Shown: in pieces, positions 55,768 to 63,826 of the stretch
Layout: the number at the start of each line of letters is the position of its first letter
How positions within the stretch are numbered: the first letter of the stretch is position 1
DNA from: Candidatus Litorirhabdus singularis
GTDB lineage: Bacteria; Pseudomonadota; Gammaproteobacteria; Pseudomonadales; Halieaceae
NCBI RefSeq assembly: GCF_026262625.1
Contig: NZ_SHNN01000001.1
Span: forward strand, 1,612,001 to 1,676,000
Length of the DNA: 64,000 bases
Reading direction: 5' to 3'
Translations under genes and position numbers: made by a program
The notes under the pieces: generated by a model
Told to the model about the DNA's origin: nothing
Seen by the model: only the letters and a program-made list of their open reading frames with translations
The model's database searches: none

Positions 55768-57378
55768 TTGGCGCACAGTCTGGGAGATGTATTTGATGGT
55801 ATAGCGCGGGTGGTCGACCCTAATAGCCCTGCGTTGGTTCATGGTGATCGTGTCATCAACTGGCAGGCATTTGACCAGCGTACCAATAACCTCGCTCGAT
55901 CGATGCTCGAGCGAGGTATTGCTAGCAATGACAAGGTGGCTGTGTTCTCGCGCAATTGTGCCGAGTACAGTGAGGCGATTGTGGCGGCTTTCAAGAGCCG
56001 TACGGTCCACCTTAATGTCAATTATCGTTACACACCGGAGGAGCTGTTTTACATCTTCGACAACTCCGATGCGGCGGTGGTGTTTTTCTCCTCGGAATTC
56101 GCTCCACAAATGGAGGCCTTACGGCAACAGCTCGACAAGGTCCGTTTGTTTATCGAGATTTGTCCACTGGGCCAAGAACCGTTGTATGAAGGTGCCTTAG
56201 CCCATGAGCAATTGGCGCTAGCAGGTAGCGGCGCGCCTTTAGACATAGAGCGCTCGGGAGACGAGCTGTTTTTCCTTTATACCGGCGGTACTACCGGTAT
56301 GCCCAAGGGTGTGATGTGGTCTCACGAGGCTTTTCGGCAGATTGGCGCGGGTCGGGCGGCACTGGCCGGGCGAGACTACTCAGATCTCACTAGTACGCTG
56401 GCGAGTATCCAGGCGAACCAGTCGCAGGCGAGGATGTTACCGGCCTGCCCCCTGATGCATGGAACTGGCCTGGTAAGCGCGCTGCTGACTCTGCTCGATG
56501 GCGGGGCAGTGGTTACTATGGATAGCGCCACTGGCTTCGATCCCCACGAAATGTGGCGCACGGTGGCGGGAAAAGGCGTCACGGCTATGGCTATTGTCGG
56601 TGATGCCTTTGCGAGGCCACTGTTAAAGGCGCTGCGGGAGCAGCCCGGCCGCTACGACCTCGATCATGTGAACTCTATAACCTCGTCCGGCGTGATGTGG
56701 AGTAGGGAGGTCAAGCTGGGCCTTCTCGAACATATGCCCAATGTCTTGCTGGTAGATTCCTTCGGCGCGTCGGAGGCCATCGGCTTCGGTTCCTCTACCA
56801 TGGCCAATGGACGGGAAACGACAACGGCGCGATTTGAAATTGGTGAGCACTGTAAGGTCTTTAACGAGCAGGATCGTGAGGTGTTAGCGGGTAGTGGCGA
56901 GCCGGGCTATATCGCCCGCGGCGGCAGTATTCCTTTAGGTTATTACAAGGACCCAGAAAAAACCGCGCAGACATTTCGCATCATAGATGGTGTGCGTTAC
57001 TCCATTCCAGGTGACTGGTGCACCGTTGATGAAGATGGGGCGATTACATTATTGGGCCGTGGCTCGGTATGCATTAACTCTGGTGGAGAGAAGATATACC
57101 CGGAGGAGGTTGAGGAGACTATTAAGTCGCTTGAAGGCATTAATGATGTGTTGGTGGTAGGCGTGCCTGACGAACGCTGGGGTGCTGCGGTGGTAGCTGT
57201 GCTTGAGGGGTCGCAACTGCCTGAGGATCAGATTAAGGCTCACATTAAGGATCACCTTGCGGGCTACAAGGTGCCGCGCCATTTCCTGTACAAGGAAGAC
57301 TTGGGGCGAGCCCCTAATGGCAAGGCTGATTATAAGGCGATTCGCAACTTCGCCCTCAAGTCACTGGATCTGACCTGA
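55768..57378 (+). CDS. Acyl-CoA synthetase (AMP-binding enzyme)
   Basis: A 536-residue enzyme starting at TTG 55768 behind CAGGAG with 8-base spacing. The P-loop-like motif YTGGTTGMPKG (171-181), FGASEAIGFGSS, SIPGDWCTVDEDGAI, and the C-terminal hinge and lysine region INSGGEKIYPEEVEE and RAPNGKADYKA are intact. It should adenylate and thioesterify a carboxylic acid with CoA in the cytoplasm. It is likely a medium/long-chain or aromatic acid ligase; the chain cannot be told. A saccharopine-dehydrogenase-like gene follows on the same strand. Confidence 0.9.
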   Translation: MAHSLGDVFDGIARVVDPNSPALVHGDRVINWQAFDQRTNNLARSMLERGIASNDKVAVFSRNCAEYSEAIVAAFKSRTVHLNVNYRYTPEELFYIFDNSDAAVVFFSSEFAPQMEALRQQLDKVRLFIEICPLGQEPLYEGALAHEQLALAGSGAPLDIERSGDELFFLYTGGTTGMPKGVMWSHEAFRQIGAGRAALAGRDYSDLTSTLASIQANQSQARMLPACPLMHGTGLVSALLTLLDGGAVVTMDSATGFDPHEMWRTVAGKGVTAMAIVGDAFARPLLKALREQPGRYDLDHVNSITSSGVMWSREVKLGLLEHMPNVLLVDSFGASEAIGFGSSTMANGRETTTARFEIGEHCKVFNEQDREVLAGSGEPGYIARGGSIPLGYYKDPEKTAQTFRIIDGVRYSIPGDWCTVDEDGAITLLGRGSVCINSGGEKIYPEEVEETIKSLEGINDVLVVGVPDERWGAAVVAVLEGSQLPEDQIKAHIKDHLAGYKVPRHFLYKEDLGRAPNGKADYKAIRNFALKSLDLT

Positions 57379-57461
57379 TACTGAGTCGCCTGAATGTGTG
57401 CAACAAAACCTATAAACGTGATTTATTCCATTCCAAAATAATTATCAGGAGCCGAAACGCT

Positions 57462-58646
57462 GTGAAAGTTGCTAGTACATTATCGAAAATTCTGTTTGTC
57501 ACACTGGCGCTAACGGTAGGCAGTTCGGGCATCGCGCTGGGCGATTCAGTCGCGCTGTCTGCAGATGTTCTCGAAAAATTGCCTCATGATCGAAAGGGTA
57601 AAGTACTGATATATGGAGCCTATGGCTTCACCGGTACTGGAATCTCACGCCTGGCTGCAGACTACGGGATCACGCCGGTCCTGTCGGGTCGTAATGAAAC
57701 CAAGCTCAAGGCGCTGGCCGAAGAGGTGGGTTACGACTACATCACTTTGAGTTTGGATGACAATCACGACAATCTGGTGCGGGTGCTCAATCAGTTTGAG
57801 CTGGTAATGCATATTGCGGGGCCCTATACCTATACCTCTGAGCCGATGATCAATGCAGCTATTGAAGCGAAAACGCACTACGTCGACCTGACGGGTGAGA
57901 ACCACGTTATACAGGCGCAGCTGGACCGGGATCAGGAGTTTCTGGATGCAGGTATCATGGTGATGCCTGCTGTGGGTTATGACGTCGTGCCAACGGATTG
58001 CCTCAACCTCTACGTCGCAGGCCAGCTAGATAATCCGATCGAGCTCACCGTAGTGATGAACGGTAACTACACTGCCGTCGAAGGAGCGGCGGCCAGCCGC
58101 GGTACGCTGAAGTCGGGCCTGGAAATGCTGTCGCGTCCTATATTGTCACGCCAGAACGGCGAAATGGTAGCGATGGGCCAGCCTAAGGTGATCACACGCG
58201 AAGTCGACGGACAGACAGAGACGCTGGTGCAGATACCCTGGGCCGATATGATGACTTCTTGGGTAAGCACCGGTATTCCTAACATTGAAATCTACCAGGT
58301 CCAGGAGGGTGAACTGCCTGGCTGGGTGCTCTGGGTTGCCCAGCGAGAGTGGGGCAAGAACCTGCTGATCTGGATGATAGACAAGTACTTTCCGGAGGGC
58401 CCACCCCCTGAGGCGCAGGCGAAACGGCAGACTCAGCTGGTGGCAACGGCAATCAACGCAGCCGGTGAAAGCTTCAGTGCTGAGATGATTACTCCAGAGG
58501 CCTACTTGCTGACATTCCACAGTTCGCTGATTATTGCCCGGAATATTATTGATGGGCAGTGGGAGCCTGGCTTCCAGACTCCAGCGAAGGTTTATGGTCC
58601 CGGTTTGGCGCTGCAAGTGCCAGGGGTTAGTCGGCGCGATCTCTAG
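57462..58646 (+). CDS. Saccharopine-dehydrogenase-like oxidoreductase with signal peptide
   Basis: A 394-residue protein. The GTG at 57462 is preferred because ATCAGGAG lies just upstream; it leaves a signal-like segment (LSKILFVTLALTVGSSGIALG). The NAD(P)-binding fold then begins KVLIYGAYGFTGTGISRLAADYG, followed by SGRNETKL and VMHIAGPYTYTSEPMINAAIEAKTHYVDLTGE (split here). This is the saccharopine dehydrogenase/trans-acting enoyl reductase superfamily. An export signal on a nucleotide-dependent enzyme is unusual; the N-terminal helix could instead be a membrane anchor. Role unknown, possibly lipid-related like the preceding synthetase. Confidence 0.75.
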   Translation: MKVASTLSKILFVTLALTVGSSGIALGDSVALSADVLEKLPHDRKGKVLIYGAYGFTGTGISRLAADYGITPVLSGRNETKLKALAEEVGYDYITLSLDDNHDNLVRVLNQFELVMHIAGPYTYTSEPMINAAIEAKTHYVDLTGENHVIQAQLDRDQEFLDAGIMVMPAVGYDVVPTDCLNLYVAGQLDNPIELTVVMNGNYTAVEGAAASRGTLKSGLEMLSRPILSRQNGEMVAMGQPKVITREVDGQTETLVQIPWADMMTSWVSTGIPNIEIYQVQEGELPGWVLWVAQREWGKNLLIWMIDKYFPEGPPPEAQAKRQTQLVATAINAAGESFSAEMITPEAYLLTFHSSLIIARNIIDGQWEPGFQTPAKVYGPGLALQVPGVSRRDL

Positions 58647-58688
58647 CCCGAGCTCCTGGTATATTCTCAAGCTATTTTCTCGACAGCT

Positions 58689-58714
58689 GTAACCTTTTTG
58701 GCCGCTGCGGCGAA
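58689..58714 (+). promoter_or_regulatory. ECF sigma-type promoter for the spondin gene
   Basis: GTAACC (58689-58694), exactly 16 bases, then CGAA (58711-58714), 75 bases before the spondin-domain ATG. This is the same layout (GTAACC-N16-CGAA) I recall for Caulobacter sigma-F, whose anti-sigma factor is NrsF. An ECF sigma/NrsF pair is encoded just downstream. The assignment to that sigma factor is inference; the match in sequence and spacing is exact. Confidence 0.65.
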
Positions 58715-58788
58715 TTACTATGCAGGTGGCTCATTGGAAGCCCCTTAAACATAATCACCCAAAGCAATCACCCTAAGAGGGAATTTTC

Positions 58789-59565
58789 ATGACAATTAAA
58801 GCAAGATACTTTGCCGCCGGAGCACTGTTGTGTGCATCCTGGTCGGCACAGGCAGCCAACGTACAACTGACTGTCAATGTTGAGAGCCTGGTTCCAGCCA
58901 ACAGCGTTTCTTTCGCGCCATTACACGTGGGATTCGGCAATGGCAGCTTCGACTCTTTTGACCTCGGTTCCGCTGCGGGTGACGCGATCAAGTCGGTTGC
59001 CGAGGGAGGCAGTGGGTCGGCGTGGTTTCCTGCCTTTGAAGCTGCTGACTCTGGCGCCGTGCTTGGTTCGGTCGGTGGTCTGCTGCAGCCAGGCGGTACA
59101 GCCAGCAACGACTTCACCGTAGACACCGATAGCAACAGTTACTTTACTTTCGCGTCGATGGTTGTGCCTAGTAATGACTTCTTCATCGGCAATGACAACC
59201 CGATGGCCTACAACTTGTTCGATGATCAGGGTGGTCTGCTACTGACTGAAATCGTGATTACAGCAGGTGACATCTGGGACGCTGGCTCCGAGGTCTTCGA
59301 CCCCGCTGCTGCAGCCTTTGTTGGCGACAATAGCCTGCGCGCAGACCAGAATTCAGTGGTTGCGTTTAACTTCGCTGAGCTGTTTGGCTTCAATGGCATG
59401 CTGACGGGGGCGGGCTACACATTTGATTCCCAGTTGACGGCTGATACCGAAATCTATCGAATCGGCTTTACTCCAAGCCCTGTACCTCTGCCGGCTGCGT
59501 TCCCGCTGTTTGCAGCGGCACTTGCTGGACTGGGTTTCACCAAGCGCGCCCGCAGAAAGGCTTAG
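58789..59565 (+). CDS. Spondin-domain PEP-CTERM protein
   Basis: A 258-residue exported protein: signal peptide (MTIKARYFAAGALLCASWSAQAAN), a spondin_N-like beta domain (QLTVNVESLVPANSVSFAPLHVGFGNGSFDSFD, split here around residue 40, and WDAGSEVFDPAAAAFVGDNSL), and a C-terminal PEP-CTERM tail VPLPAAFPLFAAALAGLGF followed by TKRARRKA. It should be exported and released by exosortase. The gene leads a unit with an ECF sigma factor and its NrsF-type inhibitor, and has a matching ECF promoter. A hairpin between it and the sigma gene probably reduces transcription of the latter. Its role is unknown; a stress- or metal-linked surface protein is a reasonable guess. Confidence 0.82.
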   Translation: MTIKARYFAAGALLCASWSAQAANVQLTVNVESLVPANSVSFAPLHVGFGNGSFDSFDLGSAAGDAIKSVAEGGSGSAWFPAFEAADSGAVLGSVGGLLQPGGTASNDFTVDTDSNSYFTFASMVVPSNDFFIGNDNPMAYNLFDDQGGLLLTEIVITAGDIWDAGSEVFDPAAAAFVGDNSLRADQNSVVAFNFAELFGFNGMLTGAGYTFDSQLTADTEIYRIGFTPSPVPLPAAFPLFAAALAGLGFTKRARRKA

Positions 59566-59582
59566 CGCTAGTTAACCATCCT

Positions 59583-59608
59583 GGCTTCCCGGCTTCTGCC
59601 GGGCAGCC
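59583..59608 (+). terminator. Hairpin after the spondin gene
   Basis: GGCT-T-CCCGGC (59583-59593), loop TTCT, GCCGGG-C-AGCC (59598-59608): ten pairs with one internal mismatch, 18 bases after the stop. The tail TTCCCTATTT is only modestly T-rich, so it is probably a partial terminator or an mRNA-stabilising 3' end separating high spondin expression from lower sigma factor expression. Confidence 0.6.
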
Positions 59609-59802
59609 TTCCCTATTTCCCGGATAGAGCGCATAAACGGGCTGTATTCGCAGCAGTTTGGCGCATTGGGTGCTGATTTGACGGTCTCTTTGCAGCACAA
59701 TATTGTCTGAGGATCGTGGAACCAGGCAAGGCATGTCGTGGTCAAAGGGCTCGGGAGACGCTAAGGCGTCCGAATTTTTTTAGCCGGGCTGATTCACGCG
59801 GA

Positions 59803-60375
59803 ATGACTGAAGACTCAACTAAAGACATCGATTCTGAGGAGGATCGCTGGGCGAGGCTTATGCGCAGCGCGCAGGCGGGCGATGAGGCAGACTATAGAGA
59901 ATTACTTACCGAGCTGGCGCATGTTGTGCGTCGTTACCTGAGCAGCCGATTCGGGCGTGCGGAATTTGTCGATGACTGCGTACAGGATTGCCTGGTGGCT
60001 ATTCATGAAGCGCGTCACAGCTATGATGCTGGACGGAAATTTCGACCGTGGTTTTTTGCTATCGTTCGCTACAAGGCAATCGATGTACTGCGCGGACAGC
60101 GGCGCCGTCGTGATCTTGTAACACGGCAGGCTCACGAGCAGCTGTCGACGGAGCAAATACTGGAGACAAATCCGCTTGAAGCGCAAATAGTCTCTGGTTA
60201 TCTGTTGAGGGCACTTTCACCAGACTATCGTGATGCGATCATTCTGACCAAGCTTAAGGGTTACAGCGTTACCGAGGCGGCGGCGCAGTTGAAAATTTCG
60301 GAGGGTGCTTTGAAGGTCCGGGTTCATCGCGGCATAGGCCGCTTGAAACGCCTTGTAGAGGCAGAAAAATTATGA
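59803..60375 (+). CDS. ECF RNA polymerase sigma factor
   Basis: A 190-residue sigma-70-family protein from the ATG at 59803; a longer in-frame reading from 59716 has no family likeness. Region 2 is seen in YRELLTELAHVVRRYLSSRF (core binding) and VDDCVQDCLVAIHEARHSYDAGRKFRPWFFAIVRYKAIDVLR (split around residue 75; -10 recognition and melting). Region 4 is LSPDYRDAIILTKLKGYSVTEAAAQLKISEGALKVRVHRGIGRLK (split), for -35 recognition. Its stop overlaps the anti-sigma start by four bases. It likely drives the GTAACC-N16-CGAA promoter upstream of the spondin gene. Confidence 0.9.
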   Translation: MTEDSTKDIDSEEDRWARLMRSAQAGDEADYRELLTELAHVVRRYLSSRFGRAEFVDDCVQDCLVAIHEARHSYDAGRKFRPWFFAIVRYKAIDVLRGQRRRRDLVTRQAHEQLSTEQILETNPLEAQIVSGYLLRALSPDYRDAIILTKLKGYSVTEAAAQLKISEGALKVRVHRGIGRLKRLVEAEKL

Positions 60376-61025
60376 CTTCAGATGACGACCTTATACAGGC
60401 CCTGAGTCGCAATCTTCAGGCGGTCGCGCCGCCGGCGCGTATTGATCATATCTGGCTGGGATGGTTGGTGTTGAGCGCTGCGTTTGTCGTTGGCGTTATT
60501 CACTTGATGGGTCCGGTACGGGACAGCTCCCTGGATCAGTTACTGTCAGGTGGGCGTTTCACGTTTGAAACGGTGCTGGGTATTACAGCTTTCATCGCAG
60601 GTTCGCTGGCGGCGTTTCGTTCAGCGGTACCCGGTGGACTCTCTCGATGGTTGGCCCGCATTGCCGTTGGATTGCTGCTCGCTTGGATCGGTTTCTATCT
60701 GTTCGGCCTCTATAGCCCGGCGTTGGAACCCTCTATGGCGGGTAAGCGTGATCGGTGCGTCTGGGAAACCTTTGTTTATGCTGCTCCACCGATGCTTGTC
60801 GCCATCGGTTTGATCCGGCGGTACTGCCCGCTGCAACCGTTTCGAACCGCAATGGCAGCCGGTATTGTAGCGGGCATGCTTCCAGCGCTCTATATGCAAC
60901 TGGCGTGCATGTATGTGCCAGCGCACATACTGTCGTTCCATATTCTGCCCGGTCTGCTGGTAGGGCCAGCTGCCGTGGGCGTTGCCTGGGTCTGGCAGTT
61001 CGCGGTTGCCCGTCGCTCCCAATAG
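60372..61025 (+). CDS. nrsF: NrsF-type anti-sigma factor (DUF1109 membrane protein)
   Basis: A 217-residue inner-membrane protein with six hydrophobic helices after a short cytoplasmic N-terminus (MTSDDDLIQALSRNLQAV), the layout of DUF1109/NrsF anti-sigma factors. Conserved-looking cysteines are at 129 (RDRCVWET) and 179 (QLACMYVP), with another at 152. The 129-179 pair has the same 50-residue spacing as the two cysteines I recall as needed for metal sensing in Caulobacter NrsF. It should hold the sigma factor inactive until a signal at the membrane releases it. The ATGA overlap with the sigma gene is typical of co-translated pairs. Confidence 0.8.
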   Translation: MTSDDDLIQALSRNLQAVAPPARIDHIWLGWLVLSAAFVVGVIHLMGPVRDSSLDQLLSGGRFTFETVLGITAFIAGSLAAFRSAVPGGLSRWLARIAVGLLLAWIGFYLFGLYSPALEPSMAGKRDRCVWETFVYAAPPMLVAIGLIRRYCPLQPFRTAMAAGIVAGMLPALYMQLACMYVPAHILSFHILPGLLVGPAAVGVAWVWQFAVARRSQ

Positions 61026-61075
61026 CTAAAGATGACTGCTATAGATCAGTATTCAACGCGCTGGCGTTCGGCCTA

Positions 61076-62731
61076 TTAGGGCATAGCGGTCAGTTCCTTG
61101 TACAAAGGTCGTATGTCACGGTAGCTTCGAACCAGCATCCAGAGCATTCTAGCCCAGCCTGTTGCGCCGATTACTGCTGCCCGAAAAGCTCGCAATATGG
61201 CCGTAAGAATTCTACAACTGAGATGAAACGCGACGCCAAAATGGCGTAATCGGGTGGTTGCTGCGATTAGATCCTGGGCATGAGTCTCCGCAGGAAAAGT
61301 AACCCGCATATCACCGTCTCGGGCCAGTAGAATTTGCACTTCGGTTTGTGTCTTTATCTGTCCGGTGGCGTACTGATTGACCGACTCAGTGACCGTTTTC
61401 AGCGCTAGTCTGGCGATTTCAAATGCCTTCATCGAATAACGAAAGAACGCGCGTACGATGTTATGCCCGATTTCCAGTATTTTTAGCAAGCCGCGGCGTA
61501 ACCATTTCCAGAGTCGACGGGCTCCGTCCCATAGTTTCATGCCAAGGCTCTTTCCTTTCGTCCATGCGCTATCAATCTGCTGGTGAGTCTGCAATCTCTC
61601 TGAGACTTCACGACTAAGTTCTTTGCTCTGAAGCTCATTCTCTGGTGACGTTGTCTGGTTGCTGCTGGCGCCTGCTTTAGTTGCCGCAAGACTCGGCTCG
61701 GCCAGAGCTTTGAATAACTCGGGTGTTATGCATTCCTCGAGGCGTGCCTTGTCCCTTTCTTGTTGCCGTCGCTGAGTCTTGGAGATATCTGAACCTGACG
61801 TCACTTTTGCTGGACCAAACTGAGCCCAGAATTGACTCAGCGCAGCGCTGACTTTGCGATTGCGCCGTGTTGTGCTGCCGGCAAATAAGTAGACAGGGAA
61901 ATTTCGCCTTGGATTAATGTCGATGTTGAAGCCTAGCAACCACAATTCAATCTTCGCCAGACAGACCAGGAAAGATTGAACTTCGGGGTCGGTAATTCGA
62001 CGTCTTTCCTTGCTAAGCTTTAGATAAGAAAAGACCCATCTTTGCCTGCCACCCACTTGCTGTCGTTTGCCCGCTGCGGCGACAGCTTCAAGTAACTGGT
62101 CCTGATCAAACAGCTTGTGGATTGAGTCAAACAGCGCTGGCTGAGGCCGGTCGGGGGCTTCCAGTTTAAAGCGCAGGCAAATACGCCAGAATTTTTCCAT
62201 AGCCTCCGTCGGGAATTCCTCAGACTTTAGTTTTGACGTGGGCTTTCTGTTCAGGAAACCTAGCGACCACAGCCGAAGTCGGGTTGCCCGAACCAGCGCG
62301 GGGCGAGGGGTATCATCATCAAAATATTTGGCAACGTTGGTAGGGTTTTCAAAAGTTACCAGCTCTTGCAGGGCTTGCCAGGTTTGTTCGCCGCTCCATT
62401 GGTCTACTCCAATTCCTGCACCGCTCTGAAACAAAGTAATCGAGTGGAGAAAACGTTCCCGCTCCTCGCGCTGGGGCGAACTAGCGAGGTCACCTGAATC
62501 TTCCAAGTAACCCAGTAGCCACAGTCTCTCAGCAATAACCGCTTCTCGTACCAAGTTGGCGCGCCCTTGTAATGCCTTGCTTTTATCTTCTGCGGCTACA
62601 TCAAGGATTGCGTCGCGCTCCGCCGCGCCCAACAGATCTTCCAGGTCGGCGTAGTCGTCCAACTGCGGTGGTTCTTGGGTAGAGAAATCACTGGGGGCGC
62701 GCAGCCCACCGGGAAATTCAGGTAGGGCCAC
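61076..62731 (-). CDS. Unrecognised protein with three peptidoglycan-binding-like repeats
   Basis: A 551-residue protein with no signal peptide. Three regions share a helix carrying LWLLGYL (70-76), LWSLGFL (154-160) and LWLLGFN (263-269). The first is followed by SITLFQSGAGIGVDQWSGEQTWQAL, which strongly resembles the PG_binding_1 pattern (FQ-x-x-x-G-[IL]-x-x-D-x-x-x-G-x-x-T-W). The other two are more diverged. The C-terminal third is basic and amphipathic (RRLWKWLRRGLLKIL; LTAILRAFRAAVIGATGWARML), suggesting membrane or polyanion contact. I do not recognise the full-length family. Its start follows the stop of the preceding gene by two bases, so the two are coupled. Confidence 0.6.
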   Translation of the reverse strand: MALPEFPGGLRAPSDFSTQEPPQLDDYADLEDLLGAAERDAILDVAAEDKSKALQGRANLVREAVIAERLWLLGYLEDSGDLASSPQREERERFLHSITLFQSGAGIGVDQWSGEQTWQALQELVTFENPTNVAKYFDDDTPRPALVRATRLRLWSLGFLNRKPTSKLKSEEFPTEAMEKFWRICLRFKLEAPDRPQPALFDSIHKLFDQDQLLEAVAAAGKRQQVGGRQRWVFSYLKLSKERRRITDPEVQSFLVCLAKIELWLLGFNIDINPRRNFPVYLFAGSTTRRNRKVSAALSQFWAQFGPAKVTSGSDISKTQRRQQERDKARLEECITPELFKALAEPSLAATKAGASSNQTTSPENELQSKELSREVSERLQTHQQIDSAWTKGKSLGMKLWDGARRLWKWLRRGLLKILEIGHNIVRAFFRYSMKAFEIARLALKTVTESVNQYATGQIKTQTEVQILLARDGDMRVTFPAETHAQDLIAATTRLRHFGVAFHLSCRILTAILRAFRAAVIGATGWARMLWMLVRSYRDIRPLYKELTAMP

Positions 62732-62733
62732 TA

Positions 62734-63075
62734 TCAGTCAAACACGCCTTTAACGAGTTCGGCTAGTCCAAGCCGGGTCTCCAATCCGGACTCTACGGCT
62801 GCGGTGTGCATTGCCAGTGCACTGGGTGACACATCTTCGCTAGACAGGAAGTTGTATGAGTCACCATCAAACTGAAAGAAAGCCTCTGCGACCAAACTTA
62901 TTGTACCCGCTGCTCTGGCAGCCTTCACGGCATCCCGCACCCTGTCCATGCCGTTAACATCGTCGGGGAGACTGTCCAGATCTACCGAAACTGAACCTGT
63001 GTAGGTTTGTACGTGGAGGCTACTTAAATCGTCAATAGCGTCCCCTACTTTTTTAAACGCTGCACGTATACTCAT
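62734..63075 (-). CDS. Unrecognised 113-residue protein in the same unit
   Basis: The ATG at 63075 is chosen because AGAGGAC stands at ideal spacing; a longer reading to 63144 has none. The protein is acidic and mixed helix/strand (AAFKKVGDAIDDLSSLHVQTYTG; SVSVDLDSLPDDVNG; GTISLVAEAFFQFDGDSYNFLSSEDV), ending RLGLAELVKGVFD. No signal peptide or membrane helix. I recognise no family. The tight spacing to the next gene points to a shared complex or pathway. Confidence 0.6.
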   Translation of the reverse strand: MSIRAAFKKVGDAIDDLSSLHVQTYTGSVSVDLDSLPDDVNGMDRVRDAVKAARAAGTISLVAEAFFQFDGDSYNFLSSEDVSPSALAMHTAAVESGLETRLGLAELVKGVFD

Positions 63076-63104
63076 CGCATAGTCCTCTTTAGTTTTTAGT
63101 TTCG

Positions 63105-63341
63105 TTAAAGTATTTCGGGAGGTGGGAAACGGAAGTTCTCCCATTTACCGTCAATGTCTATAGTTACTTCATTCATTAATTCCAAGTCACCACATGCCAA
63201 ACGGTTTTCAACCCAGGCAATGAGCAGCGCTGGATTAAATCTAACTGGCATCGGGAAACTGCGGCGACAATACCTTATTTGAATTTGATCTGTGCACCTG
63301 ACCTTGCGGTGAAGTTCATGTACGGCCGCTGCGAGAGGCAT
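63105..63341 (-). CDS. Unrecognised 78-residue protein at the head of the unit
   Basis: Starts at ATG 63341 with AAGGA ~11 bases upstream. Mid-protein PMPVRFNPALLIAWVENRLACGDLE and the tail DIDGKWENFRFPPPEIL look like ordered protein, and a shorter start at Met31 is possible. It is 29 bases before the next gene on the same strand. No family recognised; coding status rests on operon context and amino-acid composition. Confidence 0.45.
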   Translation of the reverse strand: MPLAAAVHELHRKVRCTDQIQIRYCRRSFPMPVRFNPALLIAWVENRLACGDLELMNEVTIDIDGKWENFRFPPPEIL

Positions 63342-63826
63342 AGAGTGGTTGGTCCTTCATTCAATTAATGGATAAAATTAGAAAGTACGTGCCCGTGAGT
63401 CTAGTACATCTTCCAGTGGCTGCAAGCAGCGTCAGTATATACTGCGCATCGAGGAACGCTGGAACCAGCAAAAATCCGGCAATTCTTACTTCTAGCGCCG
63501 TCGTGCAATTGTATGTGCGTGCACGACTCTGGTCACGTATTCGCGCTAGCGGGCCCACTCTATTAATTTAGCGACGCAGGAGCCGGGTCCAAGGCAAAGG
63601 TAGCGACAGCTGTTCGATACCGGGTGCTTTTGGCTCTGAAATATATTGGATAACGCAATAATACCTGACTCTAATATTGAGGTCGGGAAGTTAAGCTGTG
63701 TGGCTGTGGGTCCCCGTTCACCTTGCAACTCATTCTGAGCTTGTCGCGTTCGAGCGCAGGGCCTTGTGAAGCAGCGTTCTCGATTATTTTTTTGGGGCTA
63801 AACATTCTTGCGAAGGCTGGCAACGC
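63342..63826. other. Intergenic stretch without a supported gene
   Basis: Short frames on both strands (for example plus 63368-63571 and minus 63361-63558) lack ribosome sites and recognisable motifs. A T-run GATTATTTTTTTGG lies at ~63782-63795 on the plus strand but no plus-strand gene precedes it and no clean hairpin forms. It presumably holds the promoter of the minus-strand unit at 61.1-63.3 kb. Confidence 0.5.

Noticed and set aside
63360-63575. Overlapping 65-67 codon frames on both strands near the right edge
   Set aside because: Mirror-image shadow frames without ribosome sites or motifs.
63782-63795. T-rich run that could be the tail of a terminator
   Set aside because: The preceding bases give only a poor hairpin and there is no plus-strand gene to terminate.
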